From: Blastomyces gilchristii SLH14081
Lineage: Eukaryota; Ascomycota; Eurotiomycetes; Onygenales; Ajellomycetaceae
DNA: 64,000 nucleotides
Assembly: GCF_000003855.2 (NCBI RefSeq)
Contig: NW_003101667.1
Location: forward strand, 221,012 to 285,011
Direction of reading: 5' to 3'
This document shows, one piece after another, positions 60,056 through 64,000 of the stretch (the stretch's first letter is position 1; each line of letters begins with the position of its first letter). Below the pieces are notes generated by a model. That model saw only the letters and a program-made list of their open reading frames with translations. It did no database searches and was not told where the DNA came from. A program made the position numbers and the translations under genes.

Positions 60056-62623
60056 TCATTCCTTTTTCCCAATCTCTTGAATGCCAACTCTTTTGACAAA
60101 TTCTTCAAAAGCAGGTCTTGCCAGTGGCTTGGTGAGGCCATCAGCTATATTGACTGTAGAATCAATGTGTTCCATCATGATTTTCCCTTTTTCAATCAAA
60201 TCACAGAGAATATGATATCTAATCTCAATATGATGTAATCTTCATATTAAGAACTTCTTCTTTGCTAGATTGATTGCTTTCTTATTATCAACTCATAGAT
60301 GTGAGTATATTTTTGCTTTCTCATCATTCACTAACTCAGTGTCATATAGCATGTCATTCAATCAGATTATTTTGCAAGCTGCTTTGCTAGCTGTAATATA
60401 CTCAGCTTCTGTGATCAATTTGATGATAGATGTCTGTCTCTGCAACTGCCATGAGATCAGTGACTCATTAATCAATATAACATAGCCTGTAGTTGATTTG
60501 TATTGAGAATTCACCCCTGCCCAGTCTGAATCACAGTATACAACAAGACTCAGGCTCTCAATCTCCTTCTTATATAATATGCTGTGATTTTTCATCTTCT
60601 TGACATAGCATAGAACATGCTTCAACACTGCTCAACATGCCTTGTGCAGATGTGAGTTAAAATGTGAGAGATAGTTGATCATGAATGCCAGATCTGATCT
60701 GCTGCTTGAGATCAAATACTGCAATGAATCTAAGCCTTGATGATATCTTGTAGCTGTGAAATCATCATTCAAACCCTCATCCTCATCTGGTGAAAATTCT
60801 AGGCATATGCCAGCCATCATTGAGATGCTGGCTGAATTCACCTTATTCATGTCAAAATTCTCAAGAATCTCCTCAATATAGTGACTCTGTATAACTGCCA
60901 GATCATTATTTCTTTAGCATTTCACTTTCATTTCAAGATAAGGCTTATTTTCTTTAACATTCTTTGTCTTAAATCTTTTTACAATTTCTGTCAATATTCA
61001 ATCTAATTGATGTTCTTGAGATCTCATCACTCAACAATTATCTATGTGTAATGTCAGATAGATCTTGCAAATAGAGTGATATAGAAAACCCTCATCATAT
61101 GATAATATTTTAAATTCCAACATAGTAAGATGTTTCATCATGAGGAAATATTATACTCTTACTACTTGTTTCATTTCATATAGACTCTGATGAAGTAGTC
61201 TCATCAAGTCCTCTCTGTCATGTTTAACATCTGTAGACAATTGCATATAGATCATCTCATTCTGTGATAATATGTTATTCAAAAATGCGGATACATAGTC
61301 AATTGACTTAATCTTTCATTCTTTTGCAGTTGATATAGTGAATAAGCTACATGATGTAGGCCCTGACACAACTGCAGTATATAATCTTACATAGTGAATC
61401 TCTTGCTGTTGAAGAAATCCTCTAATCACTCAGTGAGCTCTGAACTGAATAGTTTCATTCTTATTATTGAACTTGTGATTGAATACTCATTTTTCAGTTA
61501 GAATGTTCATATTTGAGGTCTTTTCAATAATAATATACATCTTCTTCTGCTCAAATATCTTGACTTTCTTTTTCATTGCTTCATATCAATAGTCTCAATC
61601 TGAGCTTCTTTTGACTTTTATCAGTGTGGTTAAGCGGTCTGTCAGAACACTAAAAACAGAATCCTTCTCATTAATGAGATCTTCAGAGTTCTCATTCTCA
61701 ACAAGCTGTATCTCATTATCTAGAAGATAGGTTGAATTGATCACACTCTCTAAGTCTTTATTCACAATCATTTTCAAAACATCTGATTTTTTCTTGACTA
61801 GGCATTGCAGCAAGCAGTGCTGTCATCTCTTATTAGCATCTAGAACATTCAATTTCTCTGGCAATTCATTCAATTTCTTAGCTGTGTTGACAGGTGTGAT
61901 TATGATTATTCATGTGTCAAGAGCTTCATCAAATACAACATCTCACACGATTTCTAGGCAATATGCAATAGAATCTCATATGCAATACTGGTGTAATCCT
62001 TGAAAGCCAACTAGTTGCTATTCCTTATCATCAGTTCTATTCATGAGCTTATTAAACATCTTCAAATTCTTCTTATAAATCTTGCATTCTCATCTGTCTA
62101 TTCAGTGAACAGAAGGCTGCACCTCAGTTCAAGCTTTAAAAGATGTAAGTGAGGAAGAACTTTTATTGCATCTGAAGATCTTCATTGACATTGAGAATGT
62201 ATTGATCATCATGATCACAGCTTGCATTGCTTCATCTCAAAGCTCTCTCATCAGCTCACTATTAAATAGCAAGCTTCTCATCTTCTCAGCTACAATACAA
62301 TTGACACATTCTGCAGAACTGTTCAATTGTGGCATGTCAGAGATAGTCATTTCATATGCTATTTCTTTGCTCTGGCAGTAGGCCTTAAGGTCTTGACCTT
62401 TGAATTCCTCTTCATCATCTCAGTGTAGAGTTTCAACTCAACATTGTGTAGTTGTCTCAATATCTGCAATGAAATTCATTAACCTTGTGATAGATTCTTC
62501 TTTTAATATCATTAAAATTGCTCATCTATAGCAGATTGCATCATCTGTGATTTCTAATCAATAGCTTGCACCCCTTCTAGTGAGTATGTCATTCCTGTTG
62601 AAAAGCGTTTTTCCACTCCCTGC
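60056..62623 (-). pseudogene. Ty1/copia pol (integrase end, RT, RNase H), decayed
   Basis: Read right to left. A degraded integrase-to-RT linker lies at about 62,600-61,600. The reverse transcriptase at about 61,300-60,850 has LLHQSLYEMKQ, then LTLHIDNC where a YVDD-type box is expected. The connection domain has DSLQYLISSSRSDLAFMINYLS at about 60,740-60,670. RNase H at 60,628-60,100 has VVYCDSDWAG, STTGYVILI and TEAEYITASKAACKII, and ends in ADGLTKPL....FVKRVGI before the TGA at 60,058-60,056. These are standard Ty1/copia signatures. The CDS is not continuous, so the copy is inactive. Confidence 0.88.
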
Positions 62624-64000
62624 TAGACTGGCCGCCGGGACCATGAATTTCACATTTGGTCCCATTTGGTCTGGTCCCATACATTTCTTGGCGTGAGTCC
62701 CACCAGGACCAAGCCTCAAAAAAATCTGAAAATGGACCATTTCTGAGAGAAATGGCATGAAAAATGACCAGATTTAATTCAAGAACAGTGAAATGAGAGT
62801 AATTTTCCAGGATAAACTGTGAAAGATGATCATTCTTTCAAAATCAGAATGAGACTGAGACTGAAGATCAAAATCAGTCTCATTCAGTTCATTCAGTGAT
62901 TACTTATATAATCAGAATTTGATAATAATTATTGATAACACTCATGAAACAACTAAATACATTCTTGTGCAAGTTTATTCTTCACTTTCTCATGAAAACT
63001 ACACTTCTCTGATATACTGTGATCAGAGGTATTAAACTGTCTGATAATTCTATATTTTATAATCATGAGTTTCTTGATTGTTTCTCCTTATAATTGTCCC
63101 TGATGATAGTGATAAATATCTTAACTTAAGTTGAACTTTTGCTCCATTCTCATCTCTGTCAATGAAATTGTCAGAATATCACATGTCATCAGTGCAACAG
63201 TTGAATATGTACTCTTAACAATTTTTTATAACTCTAGAATTGATTTGACATGTAAATTTGTCAGATCATCTTGAAGATAGCAGTCAAATTCAGTTTTATA
63301 AGTATGTAGTTTTGCCTGATTTTCAGTTGCAATCAATGTATGCAAGTTCTGTTTCAAAGTTAGTATTATAGTTCTATGTGATATGAAGTGTTATCAAAGA
63401 TCATTACTTACTAGGGAATTGTATTTCACTGTCTTCACATCTTGAATATCTGCTCATTCAAATCTCTGATAGTTGACATTGTAGTAGTCTCAGATTAATT
63501 TAATATATGAGTCTCATTTCTCCTCTGTTCAATCTTGAGAAGTGTAGATATTAACTCAACAGAAGAGATCTAGTAGAGCTGCTATAGCATAGTACTCTGC
63601 AAAAGATTGTTTCATTTTACTGTAGTAATATGCCAGTTTATCTCTTACAGCAACAATAGCCTGCACTATAGCATTATCTCAGACTGAATTTCTTTTTGAG
63701 TGATTCAACTGCTTCTCAAGATGAGTAAATAAACTGTTATACACTCATCAGGCTGACTGCAGCATTGATGTACAAGTGATTGAGACTGTCTTTGTTATCT
63801 TATAAAACTGAAACAGTAAATCAATCACATATTTCAACTGAGTTCACTTCATATCAGAAAGTTTCAATATCTGAATCTTTTCTCAATCAGAGTGTTGTAC
63901 TCAATAATCAATCATCTGACACAATTGAAGAGTCTGAACAGTTATCTTATATATTGAACTTCACTGTGTTCTAACATTCTGTATCATATTCAGTGATGTG
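62624..64000 (-). mobile_element. hAT transposon (autonomous type), 3' part
   Basis: Its terminus TAGACTGGCCGCCGGGACCA at 62,624 matches the left terminus of the 506-bp elements for about 115 bp. It is preceded by ctccctgc, the presumptive 8-bp duplication, whose mate would lie beyond the window. The inside carries a decayed hAT transposase on the minus strand. The element sits in copia pol and runs off the right edge. Confidence 0.82.
62880..64000 (-). pseudogene. hAT-family transposase, C-terminal part, decayed
   Basis: On the minus strand, about 63,740-63,400 reads as the end of the hAT RNase-H-like fold (KLAYYYSKMKQSFAEYYAIA then ALLD, the usual YY...IA.LLDP pattern, then a Tyr-rich segment). 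About 63,300-63,060 is the hATC dimerisation domain: a stretch around LELWKIVKSTYSTVALM followed by SLTEMRMEQKFNLSQDIYHY, which corresponds to the family's E-R-x-F-S/N region. Several W and R codons are now stops. The N-terminal zinc finger and the catalytic Asp residues would lie right of the window. The family call rests on this pattern, not on a search. Confidence 0.75.

Larger units (their letters stand above)
59776..62623 (-). mobile_element. Ty1/copia retrotransposon, 5' part cut off
   Basis: A minus-strand element with its 3' LTR on the left and pol reading leftward. Integrase-side sequence is interrupted at 62,624 by a hAT transposon, and the remaining 5' half is outside the window. 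It is moderately decayed, with stops and frameshifts between recognisable reverse transcriptase and RNase H blocks. Confidence 0.88.

Noticed and set aside
1..64000. Secondary-metabolite or resistance gene cluster
   Set aside because: The six island genes are housekeeping or unknown and have no common pathway, transporter or regulator. The rest of the window is transposable elements.

Overview
The window is filamentous-fungal nuclear DNA. It splits sharply into two AT-rich, CpG-poor, repeat-packed stretches (about 1-46,785 and 59,776-64,000) around a gene island of normal base composition (about 46.9-59.7 kb). Several features point to an ascomycete, probably an onygenalean such as an Ajellomycetaceae relative: short fungal introns of 80-223 bp, the gene families present, a Fot1/Pogo transposon, a Tad1-like LINE, and heavy C-to-T/G-to-A decay of repeats (RIP-like). 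The genus is inference only.

The left stretch is a nest of transposable elements. Four copies or pieces of one Tad1-like LINE (A 364-11,403; B 16,415-26,944, interrupted; C 29,405-37,037, the best copy; D 38,849-39,826, minus) plus a scrap at 1-99 share a 3' stem-loop and an (AAT)n tail. Three copies of one Ty3/gypsy chromovirus lie in or between them: A 11,404-16,414 minus, truncated; B 19,975-25,773 plus, complete with 332-bp LTRs and a gaaag duplication; D 40,540-46,242 minus, complete with 292-bp LTRs and a tgcag duplication. A second chromovirus family leaves its 3' half at 26,945-28,600. A Fot1/Pogo transposon (796-3,128, TA duplication) sits in the leader of LINE A. A 506-bp non-autonomous hAT element occurs three times, and one copy is inserted in another.

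The gene island holds six spliced or intronless genes with intact frames: fumarylacetoacetase (minus) and mitochondrial glycine-cleavage T-protein (plus) sharing a 495-bp divergent promoter; a Hikeshi/Opi10-family protein (plus); a class I glutamine-amidotransferase-like protein (minus); adenine phosphoribosyltransferase (minus) and an unrecognised conserved-looking protein (plus), these last two also divergent. They serve tyrosine breakdown, glycine/one-carbon metabolism, purine salvage and Hsp70 nuclear import, and do not form one pathway.

The right stretch is a Ty1/copia element (minus) whose LTR sequence also marks the left edge of the island. It is cut at 62,624 by the 3' half of a hAT transposon whose terminus matches the 506-bp elements. 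That makes it the likely autonomous partner of the small elements, and it is the most coherent mobile system in the window.
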